Both the position numbers and the translations under genes were made by a program. The notes below the pieces were generated by a model. It was not told where the DNA came from and did not search any database. It was given only the letters and a program-made list of their open reading frames with translations. Below, in pieces: positions 42,143 through 49,389 of a stretch of DNA of 64,000 nucleotides. Source of the DNA: Bryobacter sp964387685. GTDB taxonomy: Bacteria > Acidobacteriota > Terriglobia > Bryobacterales > Bryobacteraceae. The stretch lies in the NCBI GenBank assembly GCA_964387685.1, contig CAYLXK010000011.1, positions 1 through 64,000 on the forward strand. The letters are read 5' to 3'. Positions within the stretch are counted from its first letter, which is position 1, and every line of letters starts with the position of its first letter.

Positions 42143-43162
42143 CTAGAGCCATTTTTTGAGAAAGGGCCATGCCAGGCTGCCACGGAACTCATGCCCGCCG
42201 TCGAATTCGACAAAAAGGAACTTCTCCTCGGCCCCCGCTTTCTTGTAGTATTCCCGGGCCCGCTTGGCCCCGGCTCGGCTCTGTTCAATCGGGATCAATT
42301 TGTCCGCAATGCCGCTTTGCACCTGCATGGGACGCGGGGCGACCAGGGCGGCCATTTCCCCCGGCGCAAGATCGAGCAAGCGGCCCTCCGTTTGGCCATC
42401 GGCTATCGCAGGGTCGTCCCGAAAGCTGCAAGACGCCACCACCACTTGGATGCGAGGTTCAAGGGCCGCCGCATAAGTGGCATAGAATCCGCCGTAGGAC
42501 AGCCCGATCATGGCGATGCGATGGCGGTCGATCTCCGGGCGCAGCACCAATTCATCCAGTAACAGGCGCAGCTTCGAAAGCTCCAGCGCAGCCAGGCTGT
42601 AGCCCGCCTTGCGCAGCTTGGCATCCATCTCCTTGCGGACCTCAGCCGGGATCGCAGTGCCCCGGTCGCGATCGCCAAAGGGATACATGAGCACCAGCGG
42701 CGCATACACCACATAGCCCTCGGCTACCGCACCTCGCACCTGATCCTTATAGTTTGCACCCCCGTTGTAGGCGGCCATCTCCGGAAAGCCGCCCCCGCCA
42801 TGCTGCGAGATCACCAAGGGCGCGGGCTTTTTCCCCGCGGTCTTCGGGACGATATAAAGCCCGTAGGCTTCCAGGCCGCCGCTCATCGGCAAGAAGGCGC
42901 GATGGTAAGTTGCGGCTGCGTCCTCGCCCGTCTTTTCAAGGCGCAGCGGACCCGCCGCCCGCAGCCCTTCCACCGGATAGCCGATGCGATTCTTCAACAC
43001 GCGGCGCAGTGCTTCCGGCCCCTCAGCGATCGCATCGGCAAAGGCTTCCATTTGCCGCCAGTGCTTCTCCCGAATGGGCTGGCTCAAGCGAGGCTCTTCG
43101 TCAAAGGGGTTCTGGGCCCGCAGGCAGGCCGCAATCAAGAGCAGGACGCGCGCTACGATCAT
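42143..43162 (-). CDS. Secreted alpha/beta hydrolase (acetyl esterase / dienelactone hydrolase type)
   Basis: A 339-residue alpha/beta hydrolase from ATG 43162, which produces a signal peptide MIVARVLLLIAACLRAQ; the open frame upstream would place 20 residues before it. The nucleophile elbow is GLSYGG (Ser) and the C-terminal FDGGHEFRGS supplies the catalytic His. The family includes acetyl xylan esterases and uncharacterised secreted hydrolases of Planctomycetes and Acidobacteria. The substrate is likely an acyl ester on a glycan, by analogy. Its ATG lies immediately beside the ribosome-binding site of the divergent asparaginase gene. Confidence 0.8.
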   Translation of the reverse strand: MIVARVLLLIAACLRAQNPFDEEPRLSQPIREKHWRQMEAFADAIAEGPEALRRVLKNRIGYPVEGLRAAGPLRLEKTGEDAAATYHRAFLPMSGGLEAYGLYIVPKTAGKKPAPLVISQHGGGGFPEMAAYNGGANYKDQVRGAVAEGYVVYAPLVLMYPFGDRDRGTAIPAEVRKEMDAKLRKAGYSLAALELSKLRLLLDELVLRPEIDRHRIAMIGLSYGGFYATYAAALEPRIQVVVASCSFRDDPAIADGQTEGRLLDLAPGEMAALVAPRPMQVQSGIADKLIPIEQSRAGAKRAREYYKKAGAEEKFLFVEFDGGHEFRGSLAWPFLKKWL

Positions 43163-43175
43163 GAGGACACTGTAT

Positions 43176-44174
43176 ATGAATCCTCCCGCCGCTACTGTCG
43201 TATTCTTCTTCACCGGCGGCACGATTTCGATGACGCACGACCCGCAGTTGGGCGGCGCCGTTCCTTCCCTGAGCGGAGAACAGATTCTCGCCTACGATCC
43301 CGAGCTAGCCCAACACGCCACCATCGAGACCGTGAACTTCTCCCGCCTGGCGGGCCCGCAGGTCACCCCGGCTCACATGTGGGACCTGTCCGAACAGGTG
43401 CGCACCGCGCTGGCCCGGCCGGAGGTGGCCGGCGTCGTCGTCACGCACGGCACGGACACGCTGGAGGAAACCGCCTTCTTTCTCGACCTCCGTCATCATT
43501 CGCCCAAGCCCGCCATTGTCATCGGCGCCATGCGCAATTCGAGCGAGCTGTCCTACGACGGCCCGGCCAATGTCCGCGCCGCCTTGCGCGTGGCCATTGA
43601 GCCCGAGGCCCGCGGCCAGGGCGTCTTCGTGCTGATGAACGAAACCATCCACGCCGCCTCCTACGCCACCAAGATGGATACCCAAGCCATTGAGACGTTC
43701 CAGTCCCCCGTCTTTGGTCCGCTGGGCTTTGTCGACAAGGACCGCGTGCTTTTTCTCCGCAGCCTACGTGATCGCAAGAGCCTCCAGGCCACGCATTACG
43801 AGAGCCGTGTAGACCTCTTCCAGATGTATGCAGGCGCCGACGGCCGCTTCCTCGATTGCGCGCGGGAGCAAGGCGCGCGCGGCATCGTCATCGAAGGCAC
43901 GGGACGCGGCAACGTACCTCCCGCGACTCTCGACGCGATCCAGCGCGCCATCGATGCGGAGGTGCCGGTCTTGATCGCCAGCCGCTGCGCACAGGGGCGC
44001 GTGCTCGACACCTACGCCTATGAAGGCTCCGGCCGGGACCTTCGCAAGCGCGGCGTGATTTTTGCCGGTAGCCTCCCCGGCCCCAAGGCGCGCATTCTGT
44101 TGATGCTCGCCCTAGGCATCACGACGAACGTGCGGGACCTCCGCCATTTGATTGAAGAGGGTCAGTACTTCTAG
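43176..44174 (+). CDS. L-asparaginase
   Basis: A 332-residue asparaginase. Catalytic threonines are Thr16 in TGGTISM and Thr93-Asp94 in THGTDTLEET; the RNSSELSYDGPANVRAA block is also typical. It hydrolyses Asn (and often Gln) to the acid and ammonia. I start it at ATG 43176, preceded by GAGGA (43163-43167) at good spacing, rather than at 43161 or the longer frame that runs through the esterase. No signal peptide is evident, so it is probably cytoplasmic. The 3' end overlaps the tail of a small CxxC protein gene on the other strand. Confidence 0.92.
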   Translation: MNPPAATVVFFFTGGTISMTHDPQLGGAVPSLSGEQILAYDPELAQHATIETVNFSRLAGPQVTPAHMWDLSEQVRTALARPEVAGVVVTHGTDTLEETAFFLDLRHHSPKPAIVIGAMRNSSELSYDGPANVRAALRVAIEPEARGQGVFVLMNETIHAASYATKMDTQAIETFQSPVFGPLGFVDKDRVLFLRSLRDRKSLQATHYESRVDLFQMYAGADGRFLDCAREQGARGIVIEGTGRGNVPPATLDAIQRAIDAEVPVLIASRCAQGRVLDTYAYEGSGRDLRKRGVIFAGSLPGPKARILLMLALGITTNVRDLRHLIEEGQYF

Positions 44175-44328
44175 CCTGTTCGTAACCGGCGCAGGAGAGC
44201 ACTGGTAGCCGCGGGTATCGTGCATAGCGCGGATCTTCTTTGGCTCGCCCGCATTGCAGAAACACGCTGCCCCGGTCCGAGACGATCCGTCTGGTCCATT
44301 GGCAGCTCTGACATAGTCCCGCGTTCAT
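44119..44328 (-). CDS. Small CxxC (zinc-ribbon-like) protein
   Basis: A 69-residue protein. Cys6-x2-Cys9 is followed by a RRIVSDRGSVFLQC segment with Cys26 and by DPRYARYPRLPVLSC with Cys46, then GYE. The four cysteines and the pattern R..VS..GS.F..C......P..P.LPVL.C.GY recall a small conserved bacterial protein that probably binds zinc; I know no function. The last 19 residues lie in the part that overlaps asparaginase by 56 bases and look unconserved. The gene diverges from the lipoprotein gene at 44353. Confidence 0.62.
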   Translation of the reverse strand: MNAGLCQSCQWTRRIVSDRGSVFLQCGRAKEDPRYARYPRLPVLSCAGYEQARSTDPLQSNGGGPARSS

Positions 44329-44352
44329 CGGCTTCTGCTATGATCCCTCTCG

Positions 44353-44817
44353 ATGAAGCCGCTTGGTGCCTTAGTCCCGCTCTTTCTTTTGGGCTGTGGC
44401 GGCCCACCTCCGGTTGTGGAGGCCCCCGTAGCCAAACTGCCCGATCTGCCGAATCCCATTGCGGAAGACGTGCGCTTCCCGTCGAAGTACCGCAAGTCTG
44501 TGTCCGTCGTGGCCGCCAAACTCCTGGGCTACGATTTCCTGGGCGGCGGGAACCTCGCCGAATACGATACGGGCAAGACCAAGTACAAGCTCTTCACCAT
44601 TCGCTGCCGCAGCGCGCAACAAGCCGGCAGCTACATCTTCGATATCAAGTCCAAGCTCAAGGACCCCCGCTTCGTGGCCAGTTACGGCGGCTATTTTAGC
44701 GAGATGCCGGAAGCGCCCCTTTTCGTCTTCGCCAAGGGACAGTACATCGCGGGCCTCGTCGGCCTTGCGGAAGAAGAAGCGATTCAGACCGGCAAGGAAT
44801 TTGCCGCTCGCCTTTAA
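44353..44817 (+). CDS. Small lipoprotein of unknown function
   Basis: A 154-residue protein with a short signal peptide and a lipobox LFLLGC, so Cys15 is the probable lipidation site. A proline-rich stretch (residues 18-36) follows, then a domain of about 115 residues with alternating hydrophobic strands (YKLFTIRCRS, GSYIFDIKSKL) and no recognised motif. DUF6599-like proteins of Acidobacteria look broadly similar but I am not certain. The start lies 24 bases from the divergent CxxC gene, and it converges on the SnoaL-like gene 9 bases downstream. Confidence 0.7.
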   Translation: MKPLGALVPLFLLGCGGPPPVVEAPVAKLPDLPNPIAEDVRFPSKYRKSVSVVAAKLLGYDFLGGGNLAEYDTGKTKYKLFTIRCRSAQQAGSYIFDIKSKLKDPRFVASYGGYFSEMPEAPLFVFAKGQYIAGLVGLAEEEAIQTGKEFAARL

Positions 44818-44826
44818 CGGGCGCCA

Positions 44827-45243
44827 TTAGCTGGTGTGGTCGTGGATAAAGCGCCACCCTTGCTTCGTCTTCACCGCCACCAGCGTGTAACGCCCGCTTG
44901 CCTCGCCGCCCCCCTCCGCACTGCGCGTTAGGTGAAAGCGCCCCAGCACGAGGGCATGCTCTTTGCCCAGCAGGCGCACCTCGATCTCGTCGAAGCGTAA
45001 CGTGCCCATCTTCGCTCGATTCCCGTAATTGTCCTGGTACCGCTTCATGACAGCGTCGTAGCCCCGGGTCACGTTCTTGCCTGTGAAGGTGATCTCGCTC
45101 GAGCGCAGGTACGCCTTCATGAAATCGTTCAGATCCCCGCGGTTCCAGGCCGCGGCCTGCTCTTCGAGTACTTTCTTCAGGGCCGTAGCTTCGTCGGCGC
45201 CATTCAAGGTGGTGGCCAAGGCCAGCAACATCAGCATGCGCAT
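44827..45243 (-). CDS. Exported SnoaL/DUF4440-like protein
   Basis: A 138-residue protein with a signal peptide ending at about residue 15 (LALATTLNGA), followed by an NTF2-like fold: the helical start LKKVLEEQAAAWNRGDLNDFMKAYL is typical of DUF4440/SnoaL-like proteins, and the domain ends with VAVKTKQGWRFIHDHTS. Such domains bind small ligands or act as isomerases; no catalytic assignment can be made. It is divergent from the methyltransferase gene with 17 bases between start codons. Confidence 0.82.
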   Translation of the reverse strand: MRMLMLLALATTLNGADEATALKKVLEEQAAAWNRGDLNDFMKAYLRSSEITFTGKNVTRGYDAVMKRYQDNYGNRAKMGTLRFDEIEVRLLGKEHALVLGRFHLTRSAEGGGEASGRYTLVAVKTKQGWRFIHDHTS

Positions 45244-45260
45244 GCCTGAAACTATAGCTT

Positions 45261-46124
45261 GTGAGTCCGCTCGCGCAAAAGATCGCCCGCCTAATCGAGG
45301 CCGAAGGTCCGATTCTGTTTTCGCGCTTTATGGAACTGGCGCTGCACGACGAAGAGTACGGCTACTACCGCCAGGCGGCCTTCGGACGTGAGGGTGATTT
45401 CTATACAGCCGCGCAGTTGCAACCGGTCTTCGGCAGCTATATCCGCCAACTCGCGGATCGCGAACTGCCCGGCTTCACTGCCTTCATCGACCTCGGTGCC
45501 GGCCGGGAAGACCTGCGCCCGGTCTTCGCGGAGCGCTACCACGCTGTCCACCACGGCCAGGAAATTCCCAAAACACAAAACGCAATCCTGTTCGCCAACG
45601 AATTCCTGGATGCGCTGCCCGTCGAAGTAGAGAGCGAGGGCCAATTGCTGCGCGTCGCCTGGACGGGCTCCAACTTCGCTTGGTGGCCTCGCGAGCCCAT
45701 TCCACCGGTGCGCGAGCATCGTCCCACCCTTCGCGCTGCCTTGAAAAAAGCCGCCGCGGCGTTGTCGGCGCCCGCCATTCTCATCGCCATCGACTATGGC
45801 TACACGTCGCGCGAATGGCAAAATTTTCCCCTCGGATCTCTCCTGGCGTACCGCCAACACATTGCGCACGAAAACGTTTTGGCCGATGTTGGCCGGCAGG
45901 ACCTGACAGCTCACGTCGATTGGGATTCCTTCTTCGCCGATGCCCTCTTGTGCGGTTGGCGCCAGCGCTCCTTCACTTCGATGGATCGATCCTTGCTATC
46001 CCTCGGCGAAGCCTTTGCCACCGGCATGGTTAGCGTCGATGCCCTGCAATTCAAACACTTGCTCTTCGGTCTCGGTCCTCGTTTCCAGGTCGCCATCCTG
46101 GAATACGCCGCGGATCTCACGTAG
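45261..46124 (+). CDS. MidA/NDUFAF7-like SAM-dependent methyltransferase (compact)
   Basis: A 287-residue member of the DUF185/MidA family. The N-terminal IEAEGPILFSRFMELALHDEEYGYY and REGDFYTAAQLQPVFG segments are diagnostic, as is NEFLDALPVE. NDUFAF7 methylates an arginine of respiratory complex I. This copy is unusually short: after the SAM motif (LGAGREDL) only about 45 residues precede NEFLDALPVE, where the family normally has an additional strand-helix pair, so SAM binding may be altered. The start is GTG at 45261. A strong hairpin with a T-tract follows the stop. Complex I links are suggested by the family only. Confidence 0.85.
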   Translation: MSPLAQKIARLIEAEGPILFSRFMELALHDEEYGYYRQAAFGREGDFYTAAQLQPVFGSYIRQLADRELPGFTAFIDLGAGREDLRPVFAERYHAVHHGQEIPKTQNAILFANEFLDALPVEVESEGQLLRVAWTGSNFAWWPREPIPPVREHRPTLRAALKKAAAALSAPAILIAIDYGYTSREWQNFPLGSLLAYRQHIAHENVLADVGRQDLTAHVDWDSFFADALLCGWRQRSFTSMDRSLLSLGEAFATGMVSVDALQFKHLLFGLGPRFQVAILEYAADLT

Positions 46125-46135
46125 ACAAAAGGAAA

Positions 46136-46163
46136 GGCCCCGATTGCTCGGGGCCCTGTTTTT
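46136..46163 (+). terminator. Rho-independent terminator after the MidA-like gene
   Basis: A perfect 8-base-pair stem (GGCCCCGA at 46136-46143 with TCGGGGCC at 46148-46155) around a TTGC loop is followed by a run of five T at 46159-46163. It lies 12 bases after the methyltransferase stop and ends that transcript. It could also serve the convergent small Lys-rich gene in part, but its T-tract fits the plus strand. Confidence 0.85.
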
Positions 46164-46209
46164 GTTGAGCTTTTTGCAAACTCCCTAATGGGAGCGGTGC
46201 GGAAGCAGA

Positions 46210-46338
46210 CTACTTCTTGGTGGCTTTCGCGGCCTTCTTGGCCGGAGCCTTCTTGGCCGGAGCCTTCTTCACAGCAGCCTTCTTAGCCGGAGCTTTCTTG
46301 GCAGCTTTCTTGGCCGGAGCCTTGGTTGCATTCTTCAT
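46210..46338 (-). CDS. 42-residue Lys/Ala/Pro histone-H1-like DNA-binding peptide
   Basis: A short gene encoding 42 residues, of which all but a few are Lys, Ala or Pro, in repeats of the type APAKKA. The composition matches the C-terminal tails of eukaryotic histone H1 and of bacterial AlgP/HctB-like proteins that bind and condense DNA; here the tail is the entire protein. A GGGAGA ribosome-binding site is 8 bases before the ATG (46338). The gene has its own strong-looking promoter and a hairpin near the predicted transcript start, so high expression is likely. Nucleoid compaction is inference from composition. Confidence 0.8.
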   Translation of the reverse strand: MKNATKAPAKKAAKKAPAKKAAVKKAPAKKAPAKKAAKATKK

Positions 46339-46363
46339 CGAATGATTCTCCCTAACATCAATT

Positions 46364-46386
46364 TGAGTCCCCGCATGGAGGACTCA
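46364..46386 (-). promoter_or_regulatory. 5' hairpin in the leader of the Lys-rich peptide gene
   Basis: A 7-base-pair inverted repeat (TGAGTCC / GGACTCA) with a 9-base loop. It begins within about two bases of the transcript start predicted from the promoter, which places it at the extreme 5' end of the mRNA, a position where hairpins protect short abundant mRNAs from RppH/RNase E decay. Confidence 0.55.
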
Positions 46387-46394
46387 GTGCTTCA

Positions 46395-46423
46395 GATATA
46401 AAGTCTTTCGCGTTTAATGTCAA
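46395..46423 (-). promoter_or_regulatory. Sigma-70-type promoter of the Lys-rich peptide gene
   Basis: On the minus strand a perfect TTGACA (-35, positions 46423-46418) is followed after exactly 17 bases by TATATC (-10, positions 46400-46395), and the surroundings are AT-rich in a GC-rich genome. Transcription should begin near 46388, giving a leader of about 50 bases. It is the best housekeeping promoter I can see in the window. Confidence 0.7.
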
Positions 46424-46491
46424 GAAAAAAATGTAGTTGCGAGGCCGTCCTGCGGGGCTTCGAATAAAAAACATTTCCATCTACAATTGTT

Positions 46492-47196
46492 GTGGAGCTT
46501 CGATATTCCGTGCGTGCGGGTTTTGCCTTCGCCATCATCGTCGTCATGCAATTTGCGCTCTCGTCTTGTGCGAAGCGGAAGGCCGCGCAGTCTATTCCTC
46601 CTCCACCACAAGCGGACGCCAGCTTAGGTGCAACCGAGACCGGCGTCGCCAGTTGGTACGGCGAACCGTATCACGGCCGGCGCGCCGCCAATGGAGAGAT
46701 ATACGACATGCATCAGCCGACCGCCGCGCACCGCACGATGCCCTTCGGCACCTGGCTGCGCGTCGACAATCTCACCAATGGCAAGACGACCGAAGTGCGC
46801 ATCACCGACCGGGGACCTTTCGTCGAGGGCAGGATCATCGACCTTTCCCGCTTCGCCGCGGAACGGATCGCGTTGATCCGGCCGGGCATTGCCCCGGTCA
46901 GATTGACCGTCATCAAGCCGCCGCTGGGCGGCGTCATTGAGAGATACGGCGTCCAGGTGGCCGCGCTGGCCCAAGAGGAAGACGCTCGAAAACTACGCCG
47001 CCAACTCGAAGAGAGCTTTTCGCCGGTCGCCATCTTCCCCCACAGCGATGGACCCTCGACCGTTCATCGTGTCATTGCCGGCCAAGGCACTCGGGAGGCC
47101 GCCGCCGCTCTTCGGGAACGCTTGGGGCTGGCGGGCCACCGCGGCCAGGTCGTGCGTTTACCGCAACCCGCGCTTGCGGGGGGGAGCCAACCCTAG
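46492..47196 (+). CDS. rlpA: RlpA-like lipoprotein with DPBB and SPOR domains
   Basis: A 234-residue envelope protein. The signal peptide ends in the lipobox FALSSC (Cys26). The double-psi beta-barrel domain begins with GVASWYGEPYHGRRAANGE near residue 51 and includes RITDRGPFVEGRIIDLS, which carries the catalytic Asp; RlpA enzymes are lytic transglycosylases acting on denuded glycan strands at the septum. The C-terminal 75 residues (YGVQVAALAQEEDARKLRRQL onward) form a SPOR domain that binds such glycans. The start is GTG at 46492. It is divergent from the Lys-rich peptide gene. Confidence 0.92.
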   Translation: MELRYSVRAGFAFAIIVVMQFALSSCAKRKAAQSIPPPPQADASLGATETGVASWYGEPYHGRRAANGEIYDMHQPTAAHRTMPFGTWLRVDNLTNGKTTEVRITDRGPFVEGRIIDLSRFAAERIALIRPGIAPVRLTVIKPPLGGVIERYGVQVAALAQEEDARKLRRQLEESFSPVAIFPHSDGPSTVHRVIAGQGTREAAAALRERLGLAGHRGQVVRLPQPALAGGSQP

Positions 47197-47219
47197 ATGG
47201 GTTTCGTTCGCCTCCCATT

Positions 47220-47239
47220 CGCGGTCTCGCGTTTTTTTT
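47220..47239 (+). terminator. Possible weak terminator after rlpA
   Basis: A short CGCG-GTCT-CGCG hairpin (four pairs) is followed directly by eight T (47232-47239), 23 bases after the rlpA stop. The stem is weak but the T-tract is the longest in the window, so termination here is plausible. Confidence 0.4.
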
Positions 47240-47297
47240 CCGCTTCCGTGAACTTTGTAGAAGATTTTTCCCGCGTTCCCGACACTATCCCTTTGGT

Positions 47298-48350
47298 GTG
47301 TTCTCTATGCGTCCTGCCCTAGAAGAAAATTTAAAGGTCCTCATCGGACAATCGCCGCGCATGAAGCAGTTGCAGCGGCTGATCGACAAACTCGGCCGCA
47401 GCCGCTGGCCGGTCCTGATCCTAGGAGAAACGGGCACCGGCAAGGAAGTGGTGGCCCGCTCGATTCACCATGTGGTCGGCGATGGCCCCTTCGTCACGAT
47501 CGATTGCTCGTCCATGGTGGGCCCGCTGATGGAAAGCGAACTCTTCGGCTATGTAAAGGGCGCCTTTACCGGCGCGGTCAACTCCAAGGCCGGTCTAATC
47601 GAATTGGCCCATGGCGGCACGGCATTCCTCGATGAAATCGGCGAGCTGCCCCTCGATCTCCAAGCCAAGCTGCTGCGCGTCCTGCAGGAAAAGGAATATC
47701 GCCCCGTGGGCGGTCTCTCCCAAAAGCGCGCCGACTTCCGGGTCATCGCCGCCACCAATCGCGACCTGGCTAAAGAGGTGGAGAAAGGCAACTTCCGCCG
47801 CGACCTCTACTACCGCCTCAATGTCGTTACCCTCCGGCTTTCCCCACTCAAAGAGCGCCGCGAAGACATTCCCCACCTCATTCGCCATTTTCTCGACCGC
47901 TACGGGCGCCACCAACCGATGGAGCCCGAAGTCATGGAAGCCCTAATCACCTACGATTGGCCCGGCAACGTGCGCGAGCTGGAAAACTGCATCCAACACA
48001 TGCTGGCCATCAACTCCGGCCCTGCGTTCCATGCGCGTGACCTGCCCTCCAATGTCGTCAACGGCGTCACCCGCCGCCCCGTTCCGGTTCCCGATTCCTT
48101 CCCGGCAATGCCTGCCATCGCGGCTCCTCTGCCTCCTGCTCCAGCCTTCGGCAACTTGACGCCGGCATTGACCCCTCTTCCCGTCGTGCCCTTGGCTGAA
48201 CTCGAGCGGCAGGCCATCCTCCGGGCTCTCGAATACACCAAAGGCGACCGCCTCTCGGCCGCCAACTTGCTCGGCATCGGCCGCACAACCCTTTATCGCA
48301 AGCTCAAAGAATATGAACTCGGCGAGGAAGCCGCCGCCGCCACCGCATAA
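47298..48350 (+). CDS. Sigma-54-dependent transcriptional activator (AAA+ and Fis HTH, no receiver)
   Basis: A 350-residue bacterial enhancer-binding protein. Walker A is GETGTGKE (43-50 from the GTG start), the sigma-54 contact loop GAFTGA is at about 88-93, Walker B ends in LDEIGE, and a Fis-type helix-turn-helix is at about 306-342 (LSAANLLGIGRTTLYRKL). There is no N-terminal receiver, GAF or PAS domain: only about 15 residues precede the AAA+ domain, so activity must be set by other means, as for PspF. An ATG at 47307 is an alternative start. A Pro/Ala-rich linker joins AAA+ and HTH. Confidence 0.93.
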   Translation: MFSMRPALEENLKVLIGQSPRMKQLQRLIDKLGRSRWPVLILGETGTGKEVVARSIHHVVGDGPFVTIDCSSMVGPLMESELFGYVKGAFTGAVNSKAGLIELAHGGTAFLDEIGELPLDLQAKLLRVLQEKEYRPVGGLSQKRADFRVIAATNRDLAKEVEKGNFRRDLYYRLNVVTLRLSPLKERREDIPHLIRHFLDRYGRHQPMEPEVMEALITYDWPGNVRELENCIQHMLAINSGPAFHARDLPSNVVNGVTRRPVPVPDSFPAMPAIAAPLPPAPAFGNLTPALTPLPVVPLAELERQAILRALEYTKGDRLSAANLLGIGRTTLYRKLKEYELGEEAAAATA

Positions 48351-48405
48351 GCCGGCATATTTTCCGAGAACAATTCCGCCTCCGCCGCACTGTAATCAGT
48401 GAGCG

Positions 48406-49338
48406 ATGCGCAAGAAATCAATCCACATCCTGTTGCTCGAAAAGAGCTTGTCCGAGGCCCGCTTTGTCCGGGACGCCCTCGCCGAACTGGACGAGATGCA
48501 GCCTGGCAACTCGTGGCTAGGCGCCTACGAGTTAACGCACGTCGTCTCTTGGGAGGAAGCGTCCCTCGTGTTGCAGAACGCCCCCTTTGACGTCATCCTC
48601 GCCAATCTATGGCTGGAGGATTCCCAGGGCCTGGATACGCTCCAACGGCTCTGCGCCTCCGCGCCCGCCGCTCCGGTTGTCGCTTTGACGCCCAAAGAGG
48701 ATCCCGCTCTCGCCATCCGTCTCTTGCAGGAAGGGGCCGCCGACGTCCTGGTGCAGAACGAGCTCGATTGCTCTCCCCTCGGCCGCGCGCTGCGGGGAGC
48801 CTACGAGCGCCATCGTAGGGACTCGCGTTGGCGCACTCTGGCGGTCCGGGACGAACTGAGCGGGCTGCTGAACTTCGCCGGCTTCCTGCAATTGGGGGAC
48901 CTGCTGGCTCAGCCGCTGGCGCGGTCCAATGCCCCCGCCCACCTCGCCATTGTTCGGCTCGAAGACTGCGGGGACCCGCTCCCGCGCGTGGGCCGTCACG
49001 AGGAAGCTTCTTTGCTGCTGGAATGCGCGGAGATTCTTCGACAGACCGCGCAAGACGGAGACTTGGCCGCTTATTTGGGCAATGGTCTCTTTGCGTGGCT
49101 CGGTCTGCGCGATGACCCGCACGCAATGCGCACAGCCTTGGAGCGGAGGCGCCAGGATCTCTCGTTGAAATTGCTCCGCCGCGGACATCCCTACGCCCCG
49201 CAAATTCGCATTGGCCTTGCGCCCTTCAGCGCCGAATCCGATTGGAACCTCAGCACCGCCCTGGAAGTGGCGGAACGCGAATCCTGGTCGTTCCCCGGAA
49301 ACCCCGGCGGCCCCGCCTCTTTGCGCGCAGTGCAATAG
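48406..49338 (+). CDS. Degenerate receiver plus degenerate GGDEF protein
   Basis: A 310-residue protein. Residues 5-125 follow a receiver fold, but the phosphoacceptor is replaced by Asn67 (VILANLWLEDSQGL), the second member of the acidic pair is Lys13, and the switch Lys position appears to be Gln, so ordinary phosphorylation is unlikely. Residues 140-300 resemble a diguanylate cyclase: RDELSGLLNFAGFL is the standard opening, but the GGDEF signature is replaced by LGNGLFAWL, so cyclase activity is not expected. It may be a protein-protein or c-di-GMP/GTP-sensing adaptor. It follows the sigma-54 activator by 55 bases, which lacks a receiver of its own, so the two could act together. Confidence 0.78.
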   Translation: MRKKSIHILLLEKSLSEARFVRDALAELDEMQPGNSWLGAYELTHVVSWEEASLVLQNAPFDVILANLWLEDSQGLDTLQRLCASAPAAPVVALTPKEDPALAIRLLQEGAADVLVQNELDCSPLGRALRGAYERHRRDSRWRTLAVRDELSGLLNFAGFLQLGDLLAQPLARSNAPAHLAIVRLEDCGDPLPRVGRHEEASLLLECAEILRQTAQDGDLAAYLGNGLFAWLGLRDDPHAMRTALERRRQDLSLKLLRRGHPYAPQIRIGLAPFSAESDWNLSTALEVAERESWSFPGNPGGPASLRAVQ

Positions 49339-49389
49339 CCTCCTTTTTGCTTCGAACGGGCGCCGCCGAAATGGCGTACACCTGAGAGA

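Noticed and set aside
20000..45000. A dif recombination site near the skew change
   Set aside because: I looked in the AT-richer spacers for a XerCD-like 28-base pattern and found none convincing; a motif search is needed.
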